NCBI GenBank assembly: GCA_009781525.1
Contig: WQXZ01000028.1
Span: 1-14,679 of the forward strand
Direction: 5' to 3'
Length of the DNA: 14,679 bases
Source of the DNA: Coriobacteriia bacterium
GTDB taxonomy: Bacteria; Actinomycetota; Coriobacteriia; Coriobacteriales; UBA8131
Position 1 is the first letter of the stretch; every line of letters begins with the position of its first letter. The position numbers were made by a program, and so were the translations under genes. Shown here piece after piece: positions 1 through 8,044 of the stretch. Below the pieces are notes generated by a model. The model had not been told where the DNA came from and made no database searches. It was given only the letters and a program-made list of their open reading frames with translations.

Positions 1-80
1 GAATGAGGCAATCAAGAAAGAGCCTGAAAATATCATGAATATCGCTTGACAAAGAGATAGAGACACGTCCCTCTTGTCCC
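1..80 (-). repeat. Interspersed repeat, left copy, internally deleted
   Basis: Read on the minus strand this segment is the same repeat as 9064-9189. Bases 1-71 are an exact reverse complement of 9119-9189, and 72-80 match the first bases of that copy (GGGACAAGA). The 46 bases lying between two GGGACG direct repeats in the right copy are missing here, so this copy is 80 bases against 126. It begins at the first base of the window, so it may extend further left. It is followed by a short hairpin-forming CTTGT-CCC-ACAAG at about 74-86. All of this is seen directly; the exact function is unknown. Confidence 0.9.
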
Positions 81-294
81 ACAAGGGTGTTTTAGGCTGA
101 TTGAGGCTGTTTTCGCTAAGCGATGGCCCCGACGAAGGCGATTTTTTGCCACCAACTCCTTCCGTTTTGTCAACGACCTGGTTCCGCTATACTCAAGGCT
201 CAAGGTGAAACTCGCGACATCACCCTGCACCCCGCGCCTCGCTGCCGCAAACCGCCCCACAGCGCTCGATGTCCCCACCCGAACGGAGCCGCCT

Positions 295-1239
295 ATGCCA
301 CCAGCAAGCAACCACGACTCACAAGTCCCCCAGTGGGCAGACCTCCTCACCTCACAAGAGTACGAGCACTTTTTCAAATGCCTCAACCGATACTTCGCCA
401 GCAAGAAACTGCACATCGAAATCCAAGAAGGATTGGTTCAAATCACCAACGACACCGACAACCTCTTCGGCGGTGGAGTCTTCGGTCTCTACAACCTCAT
501 GCAAAGCTGCAAGGCTAACAGACGAAGCAAATACCAGCAGCTCATCAACAGCCACTTCGACACAGTCATCAGCGCAAGAGAAGCTCAGGCAGCCTTTGAA
601 AAGCTGGCGGAAAACTACGACGATGTCAGGCACTACCTCGCAATCCGCCTCTACGACAACGATTTTTTTCAGACACTCGAGATGGACAAAACCTCTAGCC
701 GCATCCTCGCCGACACTCTCCGCGAGGTGCTGGTTTTCGACCTCCCAACGGTCATCCAGACAGTCAGCACCGAGCTCATCGCCAAGTGGAACACACCTGC
801 CGACTCCCTCTACGAAACCGCAATCCAAAACATGCTCGCGAACTACGATTTCGAACTCGAGAGCCACGAAATCAACGGCGACACCCTCATCGCGGTCAGC
901 GAAAACCACTTCTTCGTCGCAGCAATCCTCTACAACATCACCACCTACCCCGAACTGATCGGCACCTACGGATCGCTGCTGGCCTTCCCCACTCGCGACC
1001 TGGTTCTGGCTCACCCGATCAATAGCAAATCCTCCGTCTTCTTCTCGATCCGGCTGGCGCAGATCGCTGGCGATTTCTACGAAAACAATCCCGGTTCGCT
1101 GTCCAAACGCGTCTTCATGTACCGCGACGGCAAGCTAACTGACGTGCACCCATCGCTCATCTCAATAGATTCCGAGGACGCCCGCATGCTCTCCCCCGAA
1201 CTAACAAATCTCTTCGAAGAGATCCCCGAAGAAACATAA
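295..1239 (+). CDS. DUF1444-like hypothetical protein
   Basis: This 314-residue protein is probably soluble and has no signal peptide or membrane segment. I chose ATG 295 because GGAG at 285-288 lies 6 bases upstream; the frame is open back to 205, but that extension is proline/arginine-rich, has no ribosome binding site, and looks untranslated. The C-terminal half, with YETAIQNML, then a hydrophobic block, FPTRDLVLAHPI and finally VFMYRDGKL, resembles the layout of DUF1444 (YtpQ-like) proteins, which have a conserved P-x-x-D-x-L segment and a terminal Y-x-x-G-K-L. That family has no established biochemical role. The match is from memory of the pattern and is moderate at best. Codons are rich in C at the third position, unlike the A/T-richer restriction block downstream, so it probably belongs to the host background. 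Nothing in its neighbourhood indicates its job. Confidence 0.75.
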   Translation: MPPASNHDSQVPQWADLLTSQEYEHFFKCLNRYFASKKLHIEIQEGLVQITNDTDNLFGGGVFGLYNLMQSCKANRRSKYQQLINSHFDTVISAREAQAAFEKLAENYDDVRHYLAIRLYDNDFFQTLEMDKTSSRILADTLREVLVFDLPTVIQTVSTELIAKWNTPADSLYETAIQNMLANYDFELESHEINGDTLIAVSENHFFVAAILYNITTYPELIGTYGSLLAFPTRDLVLAHPINSKSSVFFSIRLAQIAGDFYENNPGSLSKRVFMYRDGKLTDVHPSLISIDSEDARMLSPELTNLFEEIPEET

Positions 1240-1417
1240 CTCCCAAACAAGTACCATTCTCATGTGGATAAACCCTCGCTTCTCAAGCTTGGTACCTTCA
1301 ATGCACAATGAAAGCAAAGAAGCATCCTATCGTCACAGCAGAAACCACATAATAGCCTAGCAATTCTTCAAGTTCATGTATCCTCATACTCGAGCACCTA
1401 TAGGAGGAGGATAAACC

Positions 1418-1555
1418 ATGGCAAAAGAAAAGAAAGTTCGAAGCATCCGATACATCGAAGTTCGCGAACTAATAATCGCAGTGATTATGTTTGCAGTCAC
1501 CATCACAGCAACCTATCTTCTGATGATGATTCTGCCAGGACCCGGAGGATCATAA
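1418..1555 (+). CDS. 45-residue single-pass membrane peptide
   Basis: This short gene has a near-ideal ribosome binding site, AGGAGGAGG at 1402-1410, 7 bases before ATG 1418. The product starts with a strongly basic stretch (MAKEKKVRSIRY), continues with one hydrophobic segment (roughly residues 18-39, LIIAVIMFAVTITATYLLMM) and ends in PGPGGS. The charge pattern predicts the N terminus inside the cell and the tail outside. I do not recognise a family. It sits about 140 bases before the restriction endonuclease in the same direction, but no promoter or overlap proves co-transcription. It could be a small membrane regulator, a toxin-like peptide or an unrelated passenger. The signal for translation is strong; the role is unknown. 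Confidence 0.7.
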   Translation: MAKEKKVRSIRYIEVRELIIAVIMFAVTITATYLLMMILPGPGGS

Positions 1556-1694
1556 CCTCCAAGGTAGACTTCAAGTAATACAATAGTTGACGATACCGAA
1601 AACCTAAATGAAGCACCACTCGCGAGTGGGCATAAAAGGCGAGCCAAAAGGTAGGCGAGAGCCAATCAGAGACAGATTATTAATGGAGATGCAA

Positions 1695-3050
1695 ATGAGA
1701 CAGCCTAGCCCAGATATCGATTACGATTCATCGTCTGCCGATAGCATCGTTCGTTATGCAATGATCCTTGAAGGTTCCACACTTCGTAAAGAGCTAAACA
1801 TACCAAACGATCAAAGACTTGACCGAAAGGGAAAAGGTGGGTTTGGTCAATCCGTTGAGTTCTATTATTTCGGATATGACCTAAACTCCAGGCAAGCTCC
1901 AGATTTTGAGAAAGTGGGAATTGAGCTAAAGGTTACACCACTAAAAATAATTGCTGGTGATAGGCTGGTGCCCAAAGAGCGCTTAGTCATAACTATGATT
2001 GATTATCATGCCATTATTAATGAGTGGTTTGAAACAAGCTCATTAATGAAGAAGCTTAGCAGTGTTCTTTTGATGCACTATCTCCACGATGATGAGGTCG
2101 ATCCATTCGACTACGAATTCAAGTTAGTTCATCTTTGGGCGGTTCCAGGAGAAGACTACTTCACAATAAAAGCAGATTGGGAGCTAATCGCAAATAAGAT
2201 ACGATCAGGCTTAGCGCATGAGCTATCTGGTGGTGACACCAACTATCTTGAGGCAACAACTAAAGCCTCTGACAGCAGTGTCACACGCACGCAACCATTC
2301 TCAAGTATCCCTGCAAAACCGCGGGCATTTGCTTTAAAAGCATCTTATATGCGAACTGTTGTCGACAAAGGTATGAATGGGCATGCGATAGCAAGAAACG
2401 GTCGCCAAAAAGAAATGAGTCTCGAAGAGCTAGTAAGGAGTCGCTTCGCCCCTTTCCTTGGCAAAACAAGCAGCCAACTAGCTACGCAGTTTGAGCTAAA
2501 CAGCAAGGCAAAAGGTTTCTTCGCTTCTATAACAAACCGCATTCTCGGTCTTAGAGAAAAAGATAGAGTGCTTGATTTCGAAAAAGCAGGTTTGAAAGTC
2601 AAAACTATCCGTATCAAACCAAACGGAGTACCGAAAGAGGATATCTCATTTCCTGCAATGGACTATCGAGAAATAATCCAACAGGATTGGGAAGACAGTG
2701 ATTTGTACAATGACTTATCTTCACGCTACTTGTTTGTTATTTTCGAAATAGAGAAAACCGATAAACAGGAAGTAAGCAGGCTCCGAGATGTAGTGTTTTG
2801 GACAATGCCACTTGATGACATTGATACTCATGCAAAAGCCTGCTTCAAAGAAACGGTAACGCGCATCATTCAAGGCCGTTCTCATGAGTTACCAAAGAAA
2901 TCTGAGAACCTTTGCGTCCATGTTAGACCACATGCATCAAATAGAAATGATACGTGCGAAACCCCGCAAGGCGACTTTGTCACCAAGAAGTCTTTCTGGC
3001 TGAATGCGAGTTATATTGCCAGCGAACTGCACCGTCTAAGAAAAAAATGA
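1695..3050 (+). CDS. Sau3AI-family type II restriction endonuclease (GATC)
   Basis: By family this enzyme cuts unmodified 5'-GATC DNA. The N-terminal MutH-like catalytic domain shows KGGFGQSVEFYYFGY followed by PDFEKVGIELKVTPLK, which holds the D-x6-E-x-K active site (D70, E77, K79 from this start). KERLVITMIDY, FETSSLMKK, AHELSGGDTNYLEA and the TQPFSS-PAKPRAFALK block match Sau3AI block by block. The C-terminal half (about residue 245 on) is the second, non-catalytic MutH-like domain used as an allosteric site in Sau3AI: its LDFEKAGLKVKTI aligns with the catalytic motif but has lysine in place of the glutamate. It ends in the family signature CVHVRPHASNR and KKSFWLN. ATG 1695 is preferred because GGAG at 1685-1688 is 6 bases upstream and the N terminus then matches Sau3AI in length; the frame is open back to ATG 1608, and ATG 1683 is also possible. 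The protein is 451 residues, against about 489 for Sau3AI. The methyltransferase follows 79 bases later. Confidence 0.93.
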   Translation: MRQPSPDIDYDSSSADSIVRYAMILEGSTLRKELNIPNDQRLDRKGKGGFGQSVEFYYFGYDLNSRQAPDFEKVGIELKVTPLKIIAGDRLVPKERLVITMIDYHAIINEWFETSSLMKKLSSVLLMHYLHDDEVDPFDYEFKLVHLWAVPGEDYFTIKADWELIANKIRSGLAHELSGGDTNYLEATTKASDSSVTRTQPFSSIPAKPRAFALKASYMRTVVDKGMNGHAIARNGRQKEMSLEELVRSRFAPFLGKTSSQLATQFELNSKAKGFFASITNRILGLREKDRVLDFEKAGLKVKTIRIKPNGVPKEDISFPAMDYREIIQQDWEDSDLYNDLSSRYLFVIFEIEKTDKQEVSRLRDVVFWTMPLDDIDTHAKACFKETVTRIIQGRSHELPKKSENLCVHVRPHASNRNDTCETPQGDFVTKKSFWLNASYIASELHRLRKK

Positions 3051-3062
3051 TATTGGCGAAAC

Positions 3063-3091
3063 TTGATCCCAGGCGCAGGATAGCTTAGAAT
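3063..3091 (+). promoter_or_regulatory. Promoter of the methyltransferase gene
   Basis: TTGATC (3063-3068) and TAGAAT (3086-3091) are separated by exactly 17 bases, an good sigma-70-type match in the short gap between the endonuclease and the methyltransferase. Transcription would begin near 3098, giving a leader of about 30 bases. The -35 hexamer contains a GATC (3065-3068), the expected recognition site of this system. An own promoter would let methyltransferase be made independently of the endonuclease, as protective timing requires. Confidence 0.55.
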
Positions 3092-3129
3092 CTATGCTAT
3101 GGAAAAAATGACTGCAACAGGGAAGAATC

Positions 3130-4407
3130 ATGCCAAAATCACAGATTAGTGTTGTTGAGTTATTCGCTGGTGTCGGTGGTTTCAGACTCGCTCTGGAAGG
3201 TCTTCCAGCACCATATGGAGCCGCAAGTAATGGCTACAAGATAGTCTGGGCAAACCAATGGGAGCCGCCAGGATCCACAGGTAGACAGTTTGCATATCAG
3301 TGCTATGTGCAAAGGTTCGATCCTGACTCTCAGAATCCCGAGCAACACTCAAATGAAGATATTGCTATTGCGCTGGATAAAGCTGAACGTGGCGAGCTCC
3401 ATATCCCCTGCCATACGCTTATGGTTGCTGGCTTTCCCTGTCAAGATTACTCCGTTGCCAAACCTCTTTCTCAAGCCGAGGGGATTGAAGGCAAGAAAGG
3501 TGTTCTCTGGTGGGAGATATACCGCTTTCTACAAATGAAAAAGCCAAGGTTTGTCATATTAGAGAATGTGGATCGGATGCTGAAATCACCGACATCTCAG
3601 CGAGGCCGTGACTTTGCGATTATGCTTTCGTGCTTTGCACTACTAGGCTATTCTGTAGAGTGGCGCATCATTAATGCTGCTGACTATGGCTTCCCTCAGA
3701 GGCGTCGTCGTGTATATTTGCTTGCAGAAATAAATGCACACGAATGGGATATGGAAGACCAACTGAGCCAGTCAGGCATCATATCAGAAGCATTCCCCTT
3801 ATCTTTTGACCCTAGCAGTGCCTCTGAGTTCCGTATTGACCTTGACCCATACATTGTTTCGCAATCCTTTGGTACTGGCCATAAAGCTTCACCTTTTTCA
3901 AATGCAGGACTGATGCAGAACGGTGCTGTCTATACAGCAGAGTCTACTCCTGTCTTTTCTGGCGAGAAGGTCTTGCTAGGCGACATTCTTATCGATGAAA
4001 ACCTTATACCTGAGGAGTTTTTTATCGATGATGACTCACTCTCCCGATGGCAGTATTTAAAAGGTGCTAAAAGCGAGCATAGAAAGAATAAGCAAACTGG
4101 GTTTGAGTATAAATATTCTGAAGGAGGAATGGTGTTCCCGGAAAGCCTTGACCAGCCATCTCGAACAATACTGACCGGTGAAGGTGGCAAAGCAGCATCG
4201 CGGTTTAAACACGTTGTACAAGTAAAAAGTGGGCGTTTTCGCCGTTTAGTGCCAGAGGAATTGGAATTACTTCAAGGATTTCCACCCGGATGGACAAACA
4301 CAGGTATGTCAGATGTAAAGCGAGCTTTTTGTATGGGCAACGCTCTGGTTGTTGGAATACCGGAGCGACTAGGTCAAATCTTAAAGGCGCGAATCGAATC
4401 TGAGTGA
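3130..4407 (+). CDS. DNA (cytosine-5-)-methyltransferase, M.Sau3AI-like
   Basis: This 425-residue enzyme transfers a methyl group from S-adenosylmethionine to C5 of cytosine, protecting the host from the neighbouring endonuclease; the target is presumably GATC, giving GAT-5mC. Motifs appear in canonical order: motif I VVELFAGVGG (8-17, cofactor loop), motif IV GFPCQDYS (101-108) with the catalytic C104, motif VI ENV (145-147), motif VIII QRRRR (190-194), a variable target-recognition region (about 200-365), motif IX RRL-x-P-x-E and LQGFP (about 371-385), and motif X CMGNAL (about 401-406). The methyltransferase is therefore complete. ATG 3130 is preceded by GGAAGA at 3121-3126. It has its own promoter upstream, and vsr starts 3 bases after its stop, so the two are almost certainly co-transcribed. 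Confidence 0.95.
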   Translation: MPKSQISVVELFAGVGGFRLALEGLPAPYGAASNGYKIVWANQWEPPGSTGRQFAYQCYVQRFDPDSQNPEQHSNEDIAIALDKAERGELHIPCHTLMVAGFPCQDYSVAKPLSQAEGIEGKKGVLWWEIYRFLQMKKPRFVILENVDRMLKSPTSQRGRDFAIMLSCFALLGYSVEWRIINAADYGFPQRRRRVYLLAEINAHEWDMEDQLSQSGIISEAFPLSFDPSSASEFRIDLDPYIVSQSFGTGHKASPFSNAGLMQNGAVYTAESTPVFSGEKVLLGDILIDENLIPEEFFIDDDSLSRWQYLKGAKSEHRKNKQTGFEYKYSEGGMVFPESLDQPSRTILTGEGGKAASRFKHVVQVKSGRFRRLVPEELELLQGFPPGWTNTGMSDVKRAFCMGNALVVGIPERLGQILKARIESE

Positions 4408-4410
4408 GTT

Positions 4411-4827
4411 ATGCCTTCAGCGTCAATATCGAAATCTATGCAAGCTAATAAGAGAAAAGACACGAAGCCTGAATTAGCGATGCGAACGATTTTGAGAGAT
4501 GGTGGGTTTCCCGGATATCGCCTCCAGTGGAAGAAGGTTCCTGGACGACCTGACATTGCTTATCCCGGTCGTAAGATTGCAATATTTGTTAACGGTTGTT
4601 TCTGGCATAGATGCCCAACATGTAACCTTCCGATGCCAAAGTCAAATCAGGAATTCTGGACAATGAAGTTCACCAAGAATAAAGAGCGTGACCAGCGTAA
4701 AATTGCTGAACTTGAGAGTCTTGGTTGGAGAGTGTTTGTTGTTTGGGAATGTGAACTGAAAGAAGAAAACCTAAGTAAAAACATCAGCTATGTGTTCCTT
4801 TCTCTGACGGAGACGATTGAGGGATAA
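4411..4827 (+). CDS. vsr: Very short patch repair endonuclease Vsr
   Basis: This 138-residue endonuclease nicks DNA 5' of the T in T:G mismatches produced when 5-methylcytosine deaminates, so it is the normal repair companion of a C5-methyltransferase. Visible family features are RKDTKPELAMR (15-25), PGRPD with the metal-binding aspartate D48, the FVNGCFWHRC-x-x-C block (59-71) carrying the conserved FWH and zinc ligands, EFWTMKF with KERDQR (81-96), and GWRVFVVWEC (105-114). The length is typical and all core motifs are present. It begins 3 bases after the methyltransferase stop, with only a weak GAGTGAG as ribosome binding site, so translation is probably coupled. Its substrate here would be the G:T mismatch within the system's own recognition site, an inference from the linkage. 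Confidence 0.95.
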   Translation: MPSASISKSMQANKRKDTKPELAMRTILRDGGFPGYRLQWKKVPGRPDIAYPGRKIAIFVNGCFWHRCPTCNLPMPKSNQEFWTMKFTKNKERDQRKIAELESLGWRVFVVWECELKEENLSKNISYVFLSLTETIEG

Positions 4828-5143
4828 CAGTATTCCCTGAAAGTTTATGCAAATCAAATCGCTTGACTTTAGGAGCACTCGGGAAGCAAACGAGAAACCG
4901 GAAATCTTTCTTCGGATTTTGGCTGGGTTTTATTATTTGTTGGTGTAATAAACATCAGTCATCCTGCTGGCTTTCATTCACCCGGATAAACAGGATGTTT
5001 GCTGTCTTGATGGGCAGTACATCCAAGGCATAAAATCCTCTTCAGCTAATATGGCGAATCACTTGTGAGTAAACAGTGGTGAAAAGTATGTGAGTGTTGA
5101 ACTCTTATTAAGGCAGCTCATTCTAGTTTGCATGGGGGTAAAA
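4828..5143 (+). other. Intergenic region between vsr and the helicase gene
   Basis: There is no gene in these 316 bases. They contain two weak inverted repeats: TTTATTA/TAATAAA at 4929-4935 and 4946-4952, and CATCCTG/CAGGATG at 4960-4966 and 4991-4997. The second could be a weak terminator for the methyltransferase-vsr transcript, but no clear U-run follows it. The helicase promoter lies at 5007-5036. The frame before the helicase is open back to GTG 5090, which I judge untranslated. Confidence 0.5.
5007..5036 (+). promoter_or_regulatory. Probable promoter of the helicase gene
   Basis: TTGATG (5007-5012) and TAAAAT (5031-5036) are 18 bases apart, a reasonable sigma-70-type pair. Transcription would start near 5043 and leave a leader of about 100 bases before ATG 5144. 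This suggests the helicase is transcribed separately from vsr. It is a consensus match only. Confidence 0.45.
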
Positions 5144-7441
5144 ATGTATCTACTTGACAATCTTGATGATGATCAGAGACTTGCTGTTACAACAACTGAA
5201 GGTTATGTAAGGGTTGCTGCTGGGCCAGGGTCAGGCAAAACCAGAACGCTTACCACTCGCTTTTGCTATCTGGTGCAAGCAATGGGGGTTCCTGCTTCGA
5301 ATATCGTCTGCGCAACTTTTACCAACAAGGCAGCAAATGAAATGAAAAAGCGAATCTTTGATGCCATCGGTGAGGATGGTGCAGGAGGAATGATTGGCAC
5401 ATTTCACAGCATTGCTGTGAAGATAATAAGAGAAGATGGGTATGTAATCGGTGTACCAAAAGACTTCCAGATTATCGACGGTGAAGATGTTGAAAGGATT
5501 ATCAAGTCGATTATCGCTGATTATACAGAGTCTTTTGATATTCAACAGTACAGTGTTACTATTTCAAACCTTGTTGATAGCATTGACCATCGAGGAGAAA
5601 GTCTAAGGAGACATGAGGACGCACGATATAATTTCCGTCTCGGAGATAGCGAAGAGCCTTTGCTGCGAGCTATTGACGAGACTGTAGCTGAACTGCAATA
5701 TGACCAGCTGAGTTCGCATGATATTGTGCTGAGAATCCATCGAATCGTTGTGCTCGAGTACATATATCGTAAACGTAAATCCAATGCGCTTGATTTTAAT
5801 GATTTAATAGACTTTTCTCTTTTTATACTCGAAAAGTCTGAGTCGGCAAGAGATAAATGGCAGAAGCGTTGCCAGTATGTAATGGTCGATGAGTATCAAG
5901 ATATATCAGGCCGACAACGCAACTTATCATACATTCTTGCAGGCTATCACCATAACTACTTCATCGTCGGCGACCCAGACCAGACCATATATGAGTGGCG
6001 AGGTGCAAACATCAGATATCTAGTCGATTTTGACAAAGACCATCCTAATTGCAAATCAATTGAGCTAAGGCGAAACTACAGAAGCTTGCAAAACATCATT
6101 AAGTCGTCGAATGAGATGATAAAGAAAAACAGCCTGAGGCTGGAAAAGTACTCTACTCCAGTCCGAAAAGAAGACGGCAAAGTGGTCTATTTCCATGCCA
6201 AAACAAGTGGCTTAGAAGCCGAGTTCGTTACCAACAATATCAAAGCTATGCAAGAGCAGGGGCTGCGCCTTTCAGACATAGCGATTCTTTATAGAGCACA
6301 CCATGTCTCAAGGTCATTCGAAGAAGCATTGCTTGGAGCTAATTTGCCGTATCGGGTATTGTCAGGTACTGGCTTCTATCAGCGAAAAGAAGTAAAAGAC
6401 ACCCTTGCCTACTTACGGCTACTGGTTTTCGGTGATGATATTTCTTTTGAGAGGGTTCACAATAATCCAGCAAGAAGATTTGGGCCTAGAAAGTATCAAT
6501 TAGTGAAGGAAACCTCTGCAAACAAAGGAATTACACAGCTTGAAGCCTTCATAGAAATAATGCAACGCCCAGACTCATATCCTGAATTCCAGATAAAGTC
6601 AATTTGTGATTTTTATAACCTGATTAACGACTTCAGGAATAGTGACATTATCTCTTCGATGCGGACGATAGTGTCAGATACGGTTATCTATATCCTTGAC
6701 AGATCCGGATATGAAGCAATGCTGCGCCGTTCAGGTGAGGACGAGAGGCTTGATAATCTGTCAGAGTTGAAGCAATCCATTTCACTATATGAGAAGAATG
6801 CAGAAGATGACAGAGTCAGTCCTGAAGAATACCTGCAAGATATCACCCTTCTAACAACTCAAGATATGGACGATCAGTACAGTAAGGTGCAGATGATGAC
6901 CATCCATACAGCAAAAGGTCTCGAATTTCCTGTTGTGTTTGTTGTCGGGATGAATGAAGGCATCTTACCAGGCAGCCGAGCACGAAACAAATCCGATATC
7001 GAACAAGAAAGAAGACTTGCTTTTGTTGCTTTCACTCGAGCTATGAACCAACTGGTGCTCACTGATGCTGAAGGCACAAACTTCAATGGCTCATTTAAAT
7101 ACCCATCGCGCTTTATCTTCGATACTGAAAGAGTCGGAGTGGACTATATTGTTGAACTTGACGATAACCTTATTCATGCAAGCAAGACCTACGTTGAGCT
7201 GAATGATGCTGCGCAGGCACTCGAGTTTTCTGTTGGCGACGAGGTTCATCATCCGATACTTGGTAACGGTGTGATAGTAAGTATCAACCAAGAGCTTCCT
7301 GCATATGGTGAAATTGATTTCGAGAAAACAGAGACTCGGAGGCAAATGAATCTTCATTACTTCGATGAAAATAGCACTCAAAGACAATTGCGGGAGTTGA
7401 ATGGAGAAATGCTTGATATGTATCTAAGTAGCACAGGATAA
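5144..7441 (+). CDS. UvrD/PcrA-family superfamily 1A DNA helicase
   Basis: This 765-residue protein is a 3'-to-5' ATP-driven DNA helicase by family. All SF1A motifs are visible in order: Q-motif LDDDQRLAV, Walker A GPGSGKT (27-33), Ia ATFTNKAANEM, Ib GTFHSIA, Walker B VMVDEYQD (about 246-253), III GDPDQTIYEWRGA (about 276-288), IV LRRNYRS, V MMTIHTAKGLEFPVVFV, and VI ERRLAFVAFTRA. The C terminus (about 695-745) has SVGDEVHHPILGNGVIVS, the Tudor-like domain with which PcrA/UvrD bind RNA polymerase. Length is normal for the family. ATG 5144 is favoured by GGGGG at 5134-5138, 5 bases upstream; GTG 5090 and ATG 5132 are in the same frame. It could be a second, acquired UvrD paralogue serving repair of breaks made by the restriction enzyme, or a defence helicase; the sequence alone does not decide. 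Confidence 0.93.
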   Translation: MYLLDNLDDDQRLAVTTTEGYVRVAAGPGSGKTRTLTTRFCYLVQAMGVPASNIVCATFTNKAANEMKKRIFDAIGEDGAGGMIGTFHSIAVKIIREDGYVIGVPKDFQIIDGEDVERIIKSIIADYTESFDIQQYSVTISNLVDSIDHRGESLRRHEDARYNFRLGDSEEPLLRAIDETVAELQYDQLSSHDIVLRIHRIVVLEYIYRKRKSNALDFNDLIDFSLFILEKSESARDKWQKRCQYVMVDEYQDISGRQRNLSYILAGYHHNYFIVGDPDQTIYEWRGANIRYLVDFDKDHPNCKSIELRRNYRSLQNIIKSSNEMIKKNSLRLEKYSTPVRKEDGKVVYFHAKTSGLEAEFVTNNIKAMQEQGLRLSDIAILYRAHHVSRSFEEALLGANLPYRVLSGTGFYQRKEVKDTLAYLRLLVFGDDISFERVHNNPARRFGPRKYQLVKETSANKGITQLEAFIEIMQRPDSYPEFQIKSICDFYNLINDFRNSDIISSMRTIVSDTVIYILDRSGYEAMLRRSGEDERLDNLSELKQSISLYEKNAEDDRVSPEEYLQDITLLTTQDMDDQYSKVQMMTIHTAKGLEFPVVFVVGMNEGILPGSRARNKSDIEQERRLAFVAFTRAMNQLVLTDAEGTNFNGSFKYPSRFIFDTERVGVDYIVELDDNLIHASKTYVELNDAAQALEFSVGDEVHHPILGNGVIVSINQELPAYGEIDFEKTETRRQMNLHYFDENSTQRQLRELNGEMLDMYLSSTG

Positions 7442-7630
7442 AATGATGAAGCTGATGGTGTCATCTCTGTAGAGAATAGAAGCCAGTTACACCTTCAGAA
7501 TGAAGCAATGCTATCTAGGTCGAGTGTTGAACTACCATACCAATGTACTACGGTTTAACAAGACAGATAACCAGCGAGCGTGGTTATCTCCACATAGCTT
7601 TATCTCTTCTGCTGAAGCAAATAGACTACC

Positions 7631-7747
7631 TTATGGCATTAAGCTGTCGATGGGGACGACGTATACTCCGTCGTCGCGTTTGTGGGAGGTGCTGCCGACT
7701 CCTTTGATTACGGCTAGAAACACTGGCTGCTGCGTTTGGTGACAGAC
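7631..7747 (-). pseudogene. C-terminal relic, resembles DUF4143 AAA ATPase
   Basis: On the minus strand an open frame of 38 codons ends at a TAA (7631-7633) with FLAVIKGVGSTSHKRDDG followed by VYVVPIDSLMP. This resembles the conserved end of ATP-binding proteins of the AAA/DUF4143 type, in which a beta strand, a Y/H-x-R-x-D-G turn and a V-x-V-x-P-I/L strand close the protein. Upstream the frame is closed by TGA (7748-7750), and I could not follow the protein further. It is therefore a short remnant of a gene lost by deletion or decay, perhaps when the restriction block was inserted. The family assignment is tentative. Confidence 0.33.
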
Positions 7748-7908
7748 TCAGGCTTTCTGGCAAACCCAGCGAACGCAGAGTTGAATGGGCTCGTTCTATG
7801 CTTCGGGCGAATGAGCGAGGTTTTATCCAGATGATTTGGATGCTTGTTATTGTTATCTGTGTAAAGCGTCAGACTGTCGATTTCTGCTCTGCTGGAGGCT
7901 GCGTTGGA

Positions 7909-7937
7909 TTGTGGTTTTTTAGTTAACACGCTAGAAT
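7909..7937 (+). promoter_or_regulatory. Possible promoter of the aldo/keto reductase gene
   Basis: TTGTGG (7909-7914) and TAGAAT (7932-7937) are 17 bases apart. The -10 is good and the -35 is weak. The transcript would begin near 7944, about 100 bases before ATG 8045. Confidence 0.33.
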
Positions 7938-8044
7938 CTCTCTGGTGTTGCGGTCTACGGTAGGGCTAACAGTTGGCAGATACCTTGCTGCCTCTTCAGC
8001 TTCTATTCGCACTGCAATCACATACTTCAAACTGGGAGGAAACC

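Larger units (their letters stand above)
7442..8044. other. Region without an intact gene between helicase and reductase
   Basis: No intact gene is supported here. An 80-codon open stretch at 7500-7742 on the plus strand has no ribosome binding site or family resemblance. The reverse strand contains a C-terminal protein relic at 7631-7747, and the plus strand a possible promoter at 7909-7937 for the reductase. The rest (about 7748-7908) is open in no frame for long and looks like decayed coding sequence. Confidence 0.5.

Noticed and set aside
269..958. Ser/Thr-rich plus-strand frame overlapping the first gene
   Set aside because: Low-complexity out-of-frame translation of the real gene.
352..1014. 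Long minus-strand open frame opposite the first gene
   Set aside because: Acidic, valine-rich shadow of the plus-strand gene caused by its C-ending codons; no ribosome binding site.
1608..3050. Possible depletion of GATC in the restriction genes
   Set aside because: GATC occurs repeatedly (for example near 1761, 1808, 2098, 3318 and 3571), so no avoidance is visible.
4852..4868. AAATCGCTTGACTTTAGG-like match to ATCGCTTGACAAAGAG in the repeat at 43-58
   Set aside because: Only about ten bases agree and flanks do not align, so I take it as chance.
7500..7742. 80-codon plus-strand frame after the helicase
   Set aside because: No ribosome binding site and no protein-like pattern; it overlaps a better-looking minus-strand relic.
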